A stretch of DNA of 64,000 nucleotides from Betaproteobacteria bacterium Ga0077526 (GTDB lineage Bacteria > Pseudomonadota > Gammaproteobacteria > Burkholderiales > Ga0077523). The notes below the pieces were generated by a model that made no database searches, had not been told where the DNA came from, and saw only the letters and a list, made by a program, of their open reading frames with translations. The stretch covers positions 1-64,000 of the forward strand of contig LNDV01000014.1 in assembly GCA_001464765.1 (NCBI GenBank), read 5' to 3'. Positions 36,356 to 45,070 of the stretch are shown here, piece by piece. The position numbers were made by a program, and so were the translations under genes. Within the stretch, counting starts at the first letter, position 1; every line of letters begins with the position of its first letter.

Positions 36356-37410
36356 TGGCCGACGTCGAACACTGGGCGGAGGCGGTTCGCGCCGCCGCCG
36401 CGGCAAAACGCACCCTGCGCATCCGCGGCGGTGGCACCAAGGACTTCTACGGCGTCGCGCTCGAAGGCGACGTCTTCGAGACGACCGGCTACAGCGGCGT
36501 CGTCGACCACGACCCGTCCGAACTCGTGCTCACCGTACGCGCCGGCACGCGGCTCTCGGAGGTCGAGAAGACGCTCGCGGACGCCAACCAGATGCTCGCG
36601 TTCGAACCACCCCGCCTGGGCGACAATGCGACGATCGGCGGTGCCGTGGTGAGCGGCTTCTCCGGCCCCAGGCGCGTCGCCGCTGGTTCCGCGCGGGACT
36701 TCGTGCTGGGCGTGCGGGTGATCGACGGCCAGGGGCGCGATCTGTCCTTCGGCGGCCGCGTGATGAAGAACGTCGCGGGCTACGACCTCTCCCGACTCAT
36801 GGCCGGGTCCTTCGGCACGCTGTCGCTGCTCACCGAAGTCTCGCTGAAAGTGCTGCCGCGGCCCGAAGCCGAATCCACGCTCGCCTTCCCGATGCTGGAA
36901 TCCGAAGCCCTCGATCGCATCAACCGCTGGGCAGCGCAACCGCTGCCGCTGTCGGCAAGCTGTCATTTCGACGGCAAGCTGTGGGTGCGTCTTTCCGGAG
37001 CGACTGCAGCGGTCGAGACGGCAGAGGTCCGCATGGGCGGAGAAGTCATCGGCAAGGAAGAGGCGGACGCCTTCTGGACCTCCGTGCGCGACCTGCGCCA
37101 CGAGTTCTTCACGGGGTCGACGCCGCTATGGCGGTTGTCGGTCCGCAGCACGGCTGCGCCGCTGTCGCTGGGGCCTCAGATGGCGGAATGGCACGGCGCG
37201 CTGCGCTGGATCGCCGCCGACCTGCCAGCCGACAAGGTTCACGCAGCCGCAGCCGCAGCCGGAGGTCACGCGACGCTCTATCGGGGCGGCGCGAAGGCGG
37301 CCGGCATCCAGCGGCTGGCGCCTCCGGTGCTCGCGTTGCACAAACGATTGAAGCAGGCCTTCGATCCCGCGGGCGTGTTCGGCGTCCATCGCATCCACCC
37401 CGAATTCTGA
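36355..37410 (+). CDS. glcE: Glycolate oxidase subunit GlcE
   Basis: A protein of 351 residues. The ATG at 36355 shares one base with the glcD stop (TGATG). It has an FAD-binding PCMH domain: IRGGGTKDFYG, TVRAGTRLSEVEKTL, PRLGDNATIGGAVVSGFSGP and GRVMKNVAGYDLSRLMAG. The C-terminal domain is shorter than in GlcD, as in other GlcE proteins. It forms the three-part enzyme with GlcD and GlcF at the membrane. Confidence 0.95.
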   Translation: MADVEHWAEAVRAAAAAKRTLRIRGGGTKDFYGVALEGDVFETTGYSGVVDHDPSELVLTVRAGTRLSEVEKTLADANQMLAFEPPRLGDNATIGGAVVSGFSGPRRVAAGSARDFVLGVRVIDGQGRDLSFGGRVMKNVAGYDLSRLMAGSFGTLSLLTEVSLKVLPRPEAESTLAFPMLESEALDRINRWAAQPLPLSASCHFDGKLWVRLSGATAAVETAEVRMGGEVIGKEEADAFWTSVRDLRHEFFTGSTPLWRLSVRSTAAPLSLGPQMAEWHGALRWIAADLPADKVHAAAAAAGGHATLYRGGAKAAGIQRLAPPVLALHKRLKQAFDPAGVFGVHRIHPEF

Positions 37411-37452
37411 TCCCCTCGCCGACCGGCGCGGGTCATCGCAACGAACGAGACC

Positions 37453-38691
37453 ATGGAAACCCATCTCGCGGACTTCATCAAGGGCACGGCCGAGGGTGAC
37501 GAAGCCGAATCCATCCTGCGGCGCTGCGTGCACTGCGGCTTCTGCACCGCTACCTGCCCGACCTATCAGCTGCTCGGTGACGAACTCGACGGACCGCGCG
37601 GACGCATCTACCTCATCAAGCAGGTGCTGGAAGGCACGAAGGCCACCGAGAAGACGCAGCTCCACCTCGACCGCTGCCTGACCTGCCGGAGCTGCGAGAC
37701 GACGTGTCCGTCCGGCGTGCAATACGGACGACTCGTCGACATCGGCCGCAAGATCGTGGAAGAGCAGGTGGGCCGGCCCTTCGCGAAGTCGGTCGAGCGC
37801 AAGGCGATGGCCACCGTGTTCTCATCCCCGTCACTCTTCCGGCCGGCTTTGAGCGCCGGCCGCGCCATGTCCGGACTGCTGCCCGAAGCGCTGCGCAAGA
37901 AGATTCCGGCCGTGTCCGCCGGGTCGGCCTGGCCGGCGCCGCGGCACAAGCGGCGGATGATCGTTCTCGACGGCTGTGTGCAGCCGACGCTCGCTCCGAA
38001 CATCAACGCCGCCACGGCGCGCGTGCTGGACCGGATCGGCATCTCACTCGTGCGTGCGGAAAACGCAGGCTGCTGCGGCGCCGTCGCGTTCCACCTCAAC
38101 TACCAGGAAGACGGCCGCGCCCACATGCGCCGGAACATCGAAGCCTGGGAGAAGATGCTGATCGACGGCGCCGAGGCCGTGGTGATGACGGCCAGCGGAT
38201 GCGGCTCGACCGTGAAGGAGTACGCGCACCACCTCGCGCACGACCAGGCCTGGGCTGTCCGCGCGCAGCGCGTGTCGGACGCCACCCTGGACCTGAGCGA
38301 GATTCTCGCCGGCGAAACCGCGGCGCTCGTGCCTCTGCTCGAAGCGAAGGTGCAGGGCAAGCCCCGCCGCAGGCTCGCCTACCACTCGCCCTGTTCCCTG
38401 CAGCACGGCCAGCAGATCCGCGGCAAGGCGGAGGCGCTGCTCGTGGCAGCCGGCTTCGACCTCACACCCGTCCCCGACGGTCATCTCTGCTGCGGTTCCG
38501 CCGGCACGTATTCGCTCCTGCAGCCCGAGCTGTCGCAGCAGTTGCTTGCCAACAAGGTGAAGGCGCTCACCGGCAGTTCGCCCGAAGGCATCGCGACGGC
38601 GAACATCGGCTGCCTCACGCACATCCAGTCCGGCACGGCGGTTCGCGTGCGGCATTGGGTGGAGTGGCTGGACGACGAGCTGGGCGCCTGA
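37453..38691 (+). CDS. glcF: Glycolate oxidase iron-sulfur subunit GlcF
   Basis: A protein of 412 residues. Two 4Fe-4S sites: Cys25, 28, 31, 35 (RRCVHCGFCTATCP) and Cys75, 78, 81, 85 (DRCLTCRSCETTCP). The C-terminal half has two CCG domains (AGCCGAVAFHLNY and LCCGSAGTYSLLQ). It passes electrons from the GlcD/E flavins to the quinone pool. It starts 42 bases after glcE and ends before a strong two-way terminator. Confidence 0.95.
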   Translation: METHLADFIKGTAEGDEAESILRRCVHCGFCTATCPTYQLLGDELDGPRGRIYLIKQVLEGTKATEKTQLHLDRCLTCRSCETTCPSGVQYGRLVDIGRKIVEEQVGRPFAKSVERKAMATVFSSPSLFRPALSAGRAMSGLLPEALRKKIPAVSAGSAWPAPRHKRRMIVLDGCVQPTLAPNINAATARVLDRIGISLVRAENAGCCGAVAFHLNYQEDGRAHMRRNIEAWEKMLIDGAEAVVMTASGCGSTVKEYAHHLAHDQAWAVRAQRVSDATLDLSEILAGETAALVPLLEAKVQGKPRRRLAYHSPCSLQHGQQIRGKAEALLVAAGFDLTPVPDGHLCCGSAGTYSLLQPELSQQLLANKVKALTGSSPEGIATANIGCLTHIQSGTAVRVRHWVEWLDDELGA

Positions 38692-38711
38692 GCGCCTGTC
38701 CCAAAAGGGCG

Positions 38712-38746
38712 CAAAAAAAAGCCCGGCATCGCCGGGCTTTTTTTAT
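38712..38746. terminator. Bidirectional terminator after glcF and the cytochrome gene
   Basis: AAGCCCGGC and GCCGGGCTT form a nine-base stem around a short ATC/CAT-type loop, with eight A on the left and seven T on the right. It ends both the plus-strand glycolate genes and the minus-strand cytochrome gene. Confidence 0.92.
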
Positions 38747-38780
38747 TGTCTGCCAGGCGCGAGGCCTCGCAACGCATCCG

Positions 38781-39188
38781 CTACTGCGCGGCTTCCTTCG
38801 CCTTCTGCTCGGCGCGAAGATAAGCCACGAGCGCCACGATTTCTTCCTTCGAGTACATCCCGCCGAACGCGCCCATGCCCGTGCCGGCGACGCCATTGGT
38901 GATGTTGCGGATCAGATCCGAATCCTTGCCGCCGCGCTTGAATCGCCCGCAGATGAGACAAGGCGCGCGCGCGCCCTTGCCGCCACTGCCGTGGCAGAAG
39001 CCGCCGCACTTCTCGCCGTACTTCGCCTTGCCGAGTTCGATGGCCGCCGCATCGTCCAGCGGGACCTGGGCGTCATGGACGGACTCGGGCGTGTCGTCGG
39101 CCATGACCGACATCGGCACAAAGAATGCGAACGAAGCCACCAAGGCAAACAGACAGTACGCGAGGACGGACCGGATTCGGGCAGACAT
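38781..39188 (-). CDS. Small secreted c-type cytochrome with a CX3CH haem motif
   Basis: A protein of 135 residues with a signal peptide (about 1-30, ending SVMA). The haem-binding motif reads CGGFCH (Cys61-His66), so three residues lie between the cysteines instead of two. A second cysteine pair CLIC (77, 80) follows. GMGAFGGMYS near the end supplies candidate axial Met ligands, and the final KEEIVALVAYLRAEQ helix is typical of class I cytochromes. The reading frame is clean on both sides of the motif. It may be an electron acceptor for a dehydrogenase; the three-residue spacing would need a tolerant haem lyase. Confidence 0.8.
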   Translation of the reverse strand: MSARIRSVLAYCLFALVASFAFFVPMSVMADDTPESVHDAQVPLDDAAAIELGKAKYGEKCGGFCHGSGGKGARAPCLICGRFKRGGKDSDLIRNITNGVAGTGMGAFGGMYSKEEIVALVAYLRAEQKAKEAAQ

Positions 39189-39273
39189 GGAATTTCTCCC
39201 AGGCCGCCGCGGCGGCCATTCAGTGGGACGATCTGCACGGCCTGCGCAATGAACGCGGGACGTGCGACCTTCC

Positions 39274-39810
39274 CTAGTTGAGTACTCTTTCGGTCTCGCC
39301 CATATCAGGCATGGGCGGGGCCTTGGGCAGTTCGAGGGTCATGTCCCATTCGGCCTTGGCAACCGACTGCTGCACGAGGCGCATGAGACCGTGCAGCAGA
39401 CTCTCGCTCAGGGTGAGGTGGGCGCCCTGCCCGTCCGTCGGCAGGAGCGCGAGCAGAGACCGGCCATCGGGTTCGCGACGGGCCTGGATCCGGGTGACAA
39501 GCAGAGGTTCCGGCCCGAGAGGCTGAACGCGAGGCGGTGCGGAAGGCGCTTCGGGCGGCGTCTGGCTGAACTTCACTTCGCGCAGGGCCTTCTCGTGCTG
39601 GAACTGCAGCACCGCCGTGCGGGCCTCAGGCGTAGTCTGGAGCTGGATCTCGGGCTTGAACTCGGCCATCTTGATCATGGCCATCCAGAACCGCTTGACG
39701 CACCGACGGGTCAACCACAGCCGGACCTCGGAGCCCCCGTCCACGAGAACCACCATCAGCAGGCGGTCCTGCTCCATGTCGAAATCGATCCGAATGCGCT
39801 CCAGCTTCAC
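39274..39810 (-). CDS. Hypothetical protein of about 178 residues
   Basis: I chose GTG at 39810, preceded by GAGGTGG about 9 bases away; the protein then begins VKLERIRIDFDMEQDRLLM. A longer frame runs upstream across the divergent gene and is unlikely. The sequence has an alternating beta/alpha start (RLLMVVLVDGGSEVRLWLTRR), a helix with WMAMIK, a charged middle and a second beta part (LLVTRIQARREPDGRSLLALLPT). The C-terminal part has a Pro-rich tail. I cannot name a family. It faces the lipoprotein gene at 39920 across a 109-base divergent spacer. Confidence 0.6.
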   Translation of the reverse strand: MKLERIRIDFDMEQDRLLMVVLVDGGSEVRLWLTRRCVKRFWMAMIKMAEFKPEIQLQTTPEARTAVLQFQHEKALREVKFSQTPPEAPSAPPRVQPLGPEPLLVTRIQARREPDGRSLLALLPTDGQGAHLTLSESLLHGLMRLVQQSVAKAEWDMTLELPKAPPMPDMGETERVLN

Positions 39811-39919
39811 GGCGGGCCACCTCAGCAAGTCCGGCGCCGATTCTAGCCCGGAACCCGTGGCTGTCGCCGTACACTCGTTCAACCCTAAACGCGTTGGTTC
39901 CGGGAAGGAGATTGCCCCC

Positions 39920-40459
39920 ATGCGCTCGAAATGCATCGCAAAACCCGTGACAAAAGTCACAACGGTCTTGTTCGTGGCTGGCGCCCTGCTAAGTTTCGGG
40001 TGCACCAGCAAGAAGGACACGGTCGAACGGTACTCGCGGGAGGGCACGGCCGCCCAGCAGACCCAGCGGGGAACCGACGCCGAGGCGTACTTCCTGTCGG
40101 CGGTGGACCGGTCACGGGCTCTGGGCCCCGAGGTGCAGTCGGACACCCTGCTGAAGCTGGGCACCTTCTACCGGGAGCAGGCGCGATTTCGGGAAGCGGC
40201 GAGGCCGCTTCGCGAATCGCTGCAACTCGGGCTTGCCTCCGGGAAGACCGATGACGCGGGTCTCGCTCGACGCCGTATCGAACTGGCAAAGGTCTACGCC
40301 GTGCTCAACCGCTGGGCGGACGGGCGTGACCTGCTGCGCGACGCTGCCCCGGGACTGGCGGCGTTGTCCGCCGAGGAAGCTGCCGGCGCCAAGGAACTGA
40401 TCGAGGTGTACCGGCTGCGGCTCGCCGAACTGGGCATCGGATCGGAAGGACTGCCGTAG
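39920..40459 (+). CDS. TPR-like small lipoprotein
   Basis: A protein of 179 residues. The ATG at 39920 has AAGGAG about 9 bases upstream. A signal sequence ends in a lipobox (LLSFGC, Cys28). The mature part has repeated helical pairs with Ala/Arg-rich spacing (AEAYFLSAVDRSRALG, LKLGTFYREQARFREAARPLRESL, RIELAKVYAVLNRWADGRDLL) that look like TPR-type repeats. No partner is evident. The first helix begins at about residue 47. Confidence 0.7.
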   Translation: MRSKCIAKPVTKVTTVLFVAGALLSFGCTSKKDTVERYSREGTAAQQTQRGTDAEAYFLSAVDRSRALGPEVQSDTLLKLGTFYREQARFREAARPLRESLQLGLASGKTDDAGLARRRIELAKVYAVLNRWADGRDLLRDAAPGLAALSAEEAAGAKELIEVYRLRLAELGIGSEGLP

Positions 40460-40611
40460 GGCGAGCGTGTCTCCCCTGCGGCGCCCCGGGTCGTGCATGA
40501 CGCCGGGACAACCGTGGAGGGTGGCATGACGGAAATCCGCCGGATGGCCGCGCCGCACCGTCGCCGTGGCAGGAGGCCGCAACCTTCGCTCACGCAGGAG
40601 GGGTCGGCTCC

Positions 40612-41352
40612 ATGCTGAAGCTGCTCGGAATGCTGTTCGCAGCCGGCAAGCTCGGGAAGGTCGCGACCACCGGCCTCACGATGATCATTTCGGTGTTCGC
40701 CTACGCGCTGGTGTTCGGCATGCCGTACGCGGCGGGCCTCGTTCTGCTCATCTTCATGCACGAGATGGGGCACTTTCTCGCGGCCCGGCAGCGGGGCCTC
40801 GCCGTCGGTGCGCCGACGTTCATCCCGTTCGTCGGCGCCTGGATCCAGATGAAGGACCTCCCCCACGACGTGGAGACCGAAGCCTACGTGGGCCTCGCGG
40901 GTCCGGTCGCCGGCACGGTCGGCGCGCTGTGCTGCTACCTGTTCGCGCGGAGCCATCACAGCGACCTTCTGCTGGCACTCGCCTACGGCGGATTCTTCCT
41001 GAACCTCTTCAACCTGATTCCGCTGTCACCGTTCGACGGGGGCCGGATCACCGCGATCGTGTCGCCCCGGGTGTGGCTGCTGGGCGTGCCGGTCCTGGCA
41101 GGGCTGTTCTTCTGGCGTCCCAGCCCGATGCTGATCGTGATGGCACTGCTGGCCGCCCCGCACGCCTGGAAGGCGTTGCGCTTCGATCCCAAAGCGCCGG
41201 AAAACGTCGCCTACTACGACGTGCCGATGGCCACCAAGCTGCGCTACGGAATCTTCTATCTCGCTCTCGCCGCCTATCTCGCCGTGATGACCGGGGAAGT
41301 CCACGAGATGCTGCAGGGGGCGCGGCGGGTCGTGAACGGCGATCCCCTCTGA
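40612..41352 (+). CDS. M50-family site-2-type membrane metalloprotease
   Basis: A protein of 246 residues with about six membrane segments. The zinc site is HEMGH (about 49-53), and the second conserved block is NLIPLSPFDGGR, which contains the Asp ligand. This is the small type of site-2 protease, without a PDZ domain. The ATG at 40612 has GGAGGGG nearby. The last third is not typical. The target protein is unknown, and no sigma or anti-sigma gene is adjacent. Confidence 0.85.
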   Translation: MLKLLGMLFAAGKLGKVATTGLTMIISVFAYALVFGMPYAAGLVLLIFMHEMGHFLAARQRGLAVGAPTFIPFVGAWIQMKDLPHDVETEAYVGLAGPVAGTVGALCCYLFARSHHSDLLLALAYGGFFLNLFNLIPLSPFDGGRITAIVSPRVWLLGVPVLAGLFFWRPSPMLIVMALLAAPHAWKALRFDPKAPENVAYYDVPMATKLRYGIFYLALAAYLAVMTGEVHEMLQGARRVVNGDPL

Positions 41353-41781
41353 CTTCGCCGGGGCGTCTGCACGAAAAAAAAGCGGCTGGTTCTGAGGCCA
41401 GCCGCGCAACGAGAGGAGTCACAAATTCCAAAGATTGCCGCGCAGAGCCGCTTCCCGGTGAAGAGGCGGCGCCACTGAAGCAGCGGCAACGGGACAGACT
41501 GTAGGCGCTGCCCCGTCCCTTGGGCAGGCGAACCACACCTGATCCTTCCCGGGAATGTTTCCTGGATTGGAAGTCGCCACCGGCGCGCACCCCGTCCGTG
41601 CGTGCGGAGGCTCGAACGCACCGTGTCGGACCGGCCGGCGTGGCGGAAAGGGCGGGTCGCGGGCGCCCCGAGTGTCGGATTGCCGTTGCGAAGACCTCAG
41701 GTTTCGCCCGTCCTGCCCCGTCCCCGTCGCGGGCCCGCGAATTGCCATTGGCCGTAGGGTCTTGTCCCTCCCGGAGCCGCC
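41353..41781. other. Intergenic region with candidate minus-strand small RNA
   Basis: A 429-base gap between the M50 protease and the GatC-like gene, both on the plus strand. A strong terminator that works only on the minus strand lies at 41377-41404, yet the nearest minus-strand gene starts 3.6 kb away (start 45048) with a stop near 44320. The segment about 41405-41600 could therefore encode a small RNA. It is structured: on the minus strand GCAGCG and CGCTGC can pair, and TTCCAA (near 41570) can pair with TTGGAA (near 41430). No promoter was clear and no known class fits. Confidence 0.35.
41377..41404 (-). terminator. Orphan minus-strand terminator
   Basis: On the minus strand GCGGCTGG pairs with CCAGCCGC around a short loop and is followed by eight T. 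On the plus strand there is no T run after the hairpin. No minus-strand gene lies between it and the stop at 44320. Confidence 0.85.
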
Positions 41782-41982
41782 ATGGCCAATTCGCCCCTGC
41801 CCGATCCCTGGTCCGACATCCTCGGCACCGATCTCCCCCCCAACCGCCGCAAGGAAGTCCTGGCCGCCTTCGCCGATGTCCTGACCGAGATCGAGAAGCT
41901 GCGCGAGCTTGATCTGACCGATGTGCACCCGTGCGTGATTTTCGAGCCCACGGCCCCCTATCGCCTGCCGCGCAAGGACTGA
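41782..41982 (+). CDS. GatC/AtzG-like small subunit
   Basis: A protein of 66 residues with a helix (RRKEVLAAFADVLTEIEKLREL) and the end DLTDVHPCVIFEPTAPY, which matches the tail of GatC proteins. It is shorter than usual GatC (about 95). Its ATG is 2 bases upstream of the amidase gene in the same direction, with a TGACCATG junction. The pair resembles AtzG-AtzE, a small GatC-like protein with an amidase, and not the full GatCAB. It probably stabilises the amidase and helps substrate docking. Confidence 0.75.
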   Translation: MANSPLPDPWSDILGTDLPPNRRKEVLAAFADVLTEIEKLRELDLTDVHPCVIFEPTAPYRLPRKD

Positions 41983-41984
41983 CC

Positions 41985-43379
41985 ATGGAACTCTGGCAGG
42001 AAGGCATCGCCGCCCTATCGCGCCGTCTGCGGACGGGCAAGCTATCCCCGGTCGCGCTCACCGAGCACTATCTCGACCGTATCCGCCGTTTCGATCCGAA
42101 GCTGCAGGCCTTCATCCATGTCGCCGACTCGGCACTCGCGCAGGCCGCGAAAGCCGAGGCCGAGATCCAGGCCGGCCGCTGGCGCGGTCCGCTCCACGGT
42201 GTGCCGGTCGCCATCAAGGACAACTACCTGACCGCGGACATGCCGACGACTGCCGGTACCACGGCGCCCGGCATCGAGTTTCCGCTCCGCGATTCCGGCG
42301 CGGCGGCCCGGCTGCGGGAGGCCGGTGCGATCCTGATCGGCAAGACCCGCACGCACGAGTTCGCGTGGGGCAACGTGACACCGCCATCGCGCAACCCGTG
42401 GGACCTCGATCGCGTGCCCTCCGGGTCGAGCGGCGGGTCGGGCGCCGCGGTCGCCGCGGGACTGGCCCCCGCCGGCATGGGCTCCGACACCGGCGGGTCG
42501 ATCCGCATGCCGGCCTCGGTGTGCGGCACCGTCGGGCTCAAGCCGACCTTCGGGCGCGTGACCCGCGACGGCATCATTCCCCATTCGTGGTCGCTGGACC
42601 ATCCGGGCCCGCTCACACGTACCGTCGCCGACACCGCGATCCTGATGCAGTCGCTGGCGGGCTACGACGCTCGCGACCCCGCCTGCCAGGATCGCCCGGT
42701 GCCGAAGTACCTGGGCGCACTGGGCCAGTCGATCGCCGGGCTGCGGGTGGGTGTATGCCGCAATCACTTCTTCGAGCGCAACGACGTGGATGTCGAGGCG
42801 GCCGTCGAGCGGGCGATCCTCGACCTCGCCGCGGCCGGCGCGACCATCCACGAGTTCGAGATTCCGCGCCTGGAGTACGGCCTCGCCGCCATCTTCGCGA
42901 TCGAGCTCGCCTCCAGCACCGCCTACCACGACAAGTCGCTCCGCGCAGGGCGCGTCGCCCACTACACCCCGGATGTGCGCTCGCTGGTGGAGATGGGTCG
43001 GTTCGTGACGGCACCCGACTATCTCAAGGCGGAGCAACTGCGCACGCTGATGATGCAGGACTTCGCGAAGGCCTTCGAATCGGTCGACGTGATTGTCGGG
43101 CCCACCATGCCCATCACCGCGTGGAAGTGCGGAGAATGGACCGTGAAGGTGGAAGAGCGCGACGAGAGTGTGCTGTCCGCGTCCTGGCGCTTCACGTTCC
43201 CCTACAATCTGACCGGCCTTCCCGCCATCTCGGTGCCCTGCGGCTTCGACCGCCAGGGGCTGCCGATCGGCCTGCAGATCGCCGGCCGTCCCTTCGACGA
43301 ACCGACGGTGCTGCAGGTGGCGCACGCCTACGAGCAGCGTCACGACTGGAAGGATCGCACGCCGCCCATCACTCACTGA
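41985..43379 (+). CDS. Amidase-signature enzyme
   Basis: A protein of 464 residues. The Ser-cisSer-Lys triad is visible: Lys78 (VAIKDNY), Ser148/149 (VPSGSSGGS) and Ser172 ([12 protein letters not shown]). The C-terminal [14 protein letters not shown] is a family mark. It hydrolyses an amide bond to release ammonia or an amine; substrate cannot be told. The GatC-like partner upstream and the nitrilase 9 bases downstream suggest an amide-nitrogen catabolic operon. Confidence 0.92.
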   Translation: MELWQEGIAALSRRLRTGKLSPVALTEHYLDRIRRFDPKLQAFIHVADSALAQAAKAEAEIQAGRWRGPLHGVPVAIKDNYLTADMPTTAGTTAPGIEFPLRDSGAAARLREAGAILIGKTRTHEFAWGNVTPPSRNPWDLDRVPSGSSGGSGAAVAAGLAPAGMGSDTGGSIRMPASVCGTVGLKPTFGRVTRDGIIPHSWSLDHPGPLTRTVADTAILMQSLAGYDARDPACQDRPVPKYLGALGQSIAGLRVGVCRNHFFERNDVDVEAAVERAILDLAAAGATIHEFEIPRLEYGLAAIFAIELASSTAYHDKSLRAGRVAHYTPDVRSLVEMGRFVTAPDYLKAEQLRTLMMQDFAKAFESVDVIVGPTMPITAWKCGEWTVKVEERDESVLSASWRFTFPYNLTGLPAISVPCGFDRQGLPIGLQIAGRPFDEPTVLQVAHAYEQRHDWKDRTPPITH

Positions 43380-43388
43380 GGAACCGCC

Positions 43389-44288
43389 ATGACGGCATCG
43401 AACGGCGCACTGGAAAGCCCGCCCCGGGAAAGCCCGCTCCGCGTCGCCTGCGTCCAGATGCAGCCCGCCATCGGCGAGACGGCGGCCAACGTCGAACGCT
43501 CGCTCGATTTCATCGCCGCGGCCGCCGCGGCCGGTGCCGGTCTCGTGGTGCTTCCGGAGTTGTGCAACACGGGGTACGTGTTCGAGACCCGCGACGAGGC
43601 GATGGCGCTGGCGGAGACCATTCCATCGGGACCATCCACGCAGCGCTGGCTCGAGGCGGCCGTCCGGCATCGGCTCGTGATCGTCGCCGGGATCACCGAG
43701 CGGGAGGGCGACGTCCTCTACAACAGCGCGGTGATCGTCGGTCCGCAGGGCTACATCGGCACGTACCGGAAGAATCACCTGTGGGGCGCGGAGAATCTGT
43801 TCTTCGAGCGCGGCAACCTCGGCATGCCGGTGTTCCGCATCGGCGCGGGTCGCATCGCGTGCGCCATCTGCTACGACATCTGGTTTCCGGAGACCTTCCG
43901 GCTGGCTGCGCTTCAAGGTGCCGATCTGCTGTGCGTGCCGACCAACTGGGTACCGATGCCCTCGCAGCCCGAGGACATGATGGTGATGGCCAACGTGCTG
44001 GCGATGGGCGGCGCGCACGCCAACTCGATGTTCGTGGCCTGCGCGGACCGGGTGGGCGTGGAACGGGGGCAGCCGTTCCTGGGCAACAGCATCATCGTGA
44101 GCCAGGCCGGATGGCCGCTCGCAGGTCCCGCGGACGCCGAGGCCGAGGAATTGCTGATCGCGGACATGAACCTCGCCGATGCGCGCCGCAAGCGCACGCT
44201 GAACGACTTCAATCAGCTGCTGCGCGACCGGCGATCGGATGTCTACGGCGAGATGCTCGGGGCTGACGCGAAGCCGGGGTGGTACTAA
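43389..44288 (+). CDS. Carbon-nitrogen hydrolase (nitrilase superfamily)
   Basis: A protein of 299 residues. The catalytic triad is Glu57 (VLPELCNTGY), Lys128 (GTYRKNHLW) and Cys161 (CAICYDIWFPE). The sequence resembles aliphatic or N-carbamoyl amidases more than true nitrilases. An N-terminal extension of about 17 residues precedes the fold. It starts nine bases after the amidase and ends 31 bases before the convergent DUF1028 gene. Confidence 0.88.
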   Translation: MTASNGALESPPRESPLRVACVQMQPAIGETAANVERSLDFIAAAAAAGAGLVVLPELCNTGYVFETRDEAMALAETIPSGPSTQRWLEAAVRHRLVIVAGITEREGDVLYNSAVIVGPQGYIGTYRKNHLWGAENLFFERGNLGMPVFRIGAGRIACAICYDIWFPETFRLAALQGADLLCVPTNWVPMPSQPEDMMVMANVLAMGGAHANSMFVACADRVGVERGQPFLGNSIIVSQAGWPLAGPADAEAEELLIADMNLADARRKRTLNDFNQLLRDRRSDVYGEMLGADAKPGWY

Positions 44289-44319
44289 GGGAAGATCCGC
44301 ACAAGCTACGGAAGGTCCG

Positions 44320-45048
44320 TCAGAGACGGCTGCCGCCACCGCCCGGGCGATCGGGCGGCGACAGCGCCAGAAGCTTCACGACCGCCTCGGGTGCCGGTGT
44401 CGCCACTCCACCCTTGCGTGGCATGCCCTCGACGAAAGGCAGCAACTGCAGCTTCGCGATCTCGTAGATGCGCCGCAGCTCTGCGACGGGTTGCGCATGC
44501 TCATCGGCGCGGAGGTCCACCAGCGGATAGTCCTCGGTGGCGTGTACCCGCAGGGAGGCGGACTGCCGGCCGCGCTTGTCGCCGCCGGCCGCCTGCCCGG
44601 CCTCCATCGCCAGCAGCAGCCGTTCGGCGAGCGGCTGGTCTGACGATGCGTCGAAGGCCCGCGCCATTTCCTGCACCACGGCTTCGCCCGTGAGCATGTT
44701 GCCCTGCACGGCGTAACCGTCGCCCAGCCGGTGACCGAACCAGCCGGTGCACTCGTCTCCGGACCAGGCAGCCGCCAGGCCTTTCGCATCGACGACGCCG
44801 ATCTGCCGGAACTCGCGCGCGTCGTCGTTCTCGAGCGCAGCACGGAGCGCGTCCGGCGCGCTGCGACCGGCAGCGATGGCATCGAGCGTCTGCACCGCGA
44901 GGTAGGGATTGACCCAGGATTGAGTCGATACCGCTCCCACGCCGGTCCGGACGAACGGGCACATGGCGCCGACGGCGGGCACGGCGGTGCTTACGGCAAC
45001 ACCGAGTTGTCCGGTCCGGGGACAGCGGGCGACGATGGAAAAGGTCAA
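44320..45048 (-). CDS. DUF1028-family protein
   Basis: A protein of 242 residues starting MTFSIVARCPRTGQLGVAVSTAVPAVGA, the typical opening of DUF1028 proteins; they resemble Ntn-type hydrolases, with the Ser/Thr near the N-terminus, and lie beside peptidase or amide loci. Conserved parts are QSWVNPYLAVQTL, GNMLTGEAVVQEM and YPLVDLRAD. It is the last gene of the minus-strand run and starts 22 bases after the LivF-like stop, so it may be co-transcribed. The substrate is unknown. Confidence 0.85.
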   Translation of the reverse strand: MTFSIVARCPRTGQLGVAVSTAVPAVGAMCPFVRTGVGAVSTQSWVNPYLAVQTLDAIAAGRSAPDALRAALENDDAREFRQIGVVDAKGLAAAWSGDECTGWFGHRLGDGYAVQGNMLTGEAVVQEMARAFDASSDQPLAERLLLAMEAGQAAGGDKRGRQSASLRVHATEDYPLVDLRADEHAQPVAELRRIYEIAKLQLLPFVEGMPRKGGVATPAPEAVVKLLALSPPDRPGGGGSRL

Positions 45049-45070
45049 AGCGGACTCCGGAACAGTGGGG

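Noticed and set aside
41410..41600. Cobalamin riboswitch or 6S RNA
   Set aside because: Fragments resemble conserved boxes of both, but the order and pairing do not fit either; kept only as an unclassified candidate.
41782..41982. GatC of a full GatCAB complex
   Set aside because: No gatB is adjacent and the protein is about 30 residues short; an AtzG-like partner of the amidase fits better.
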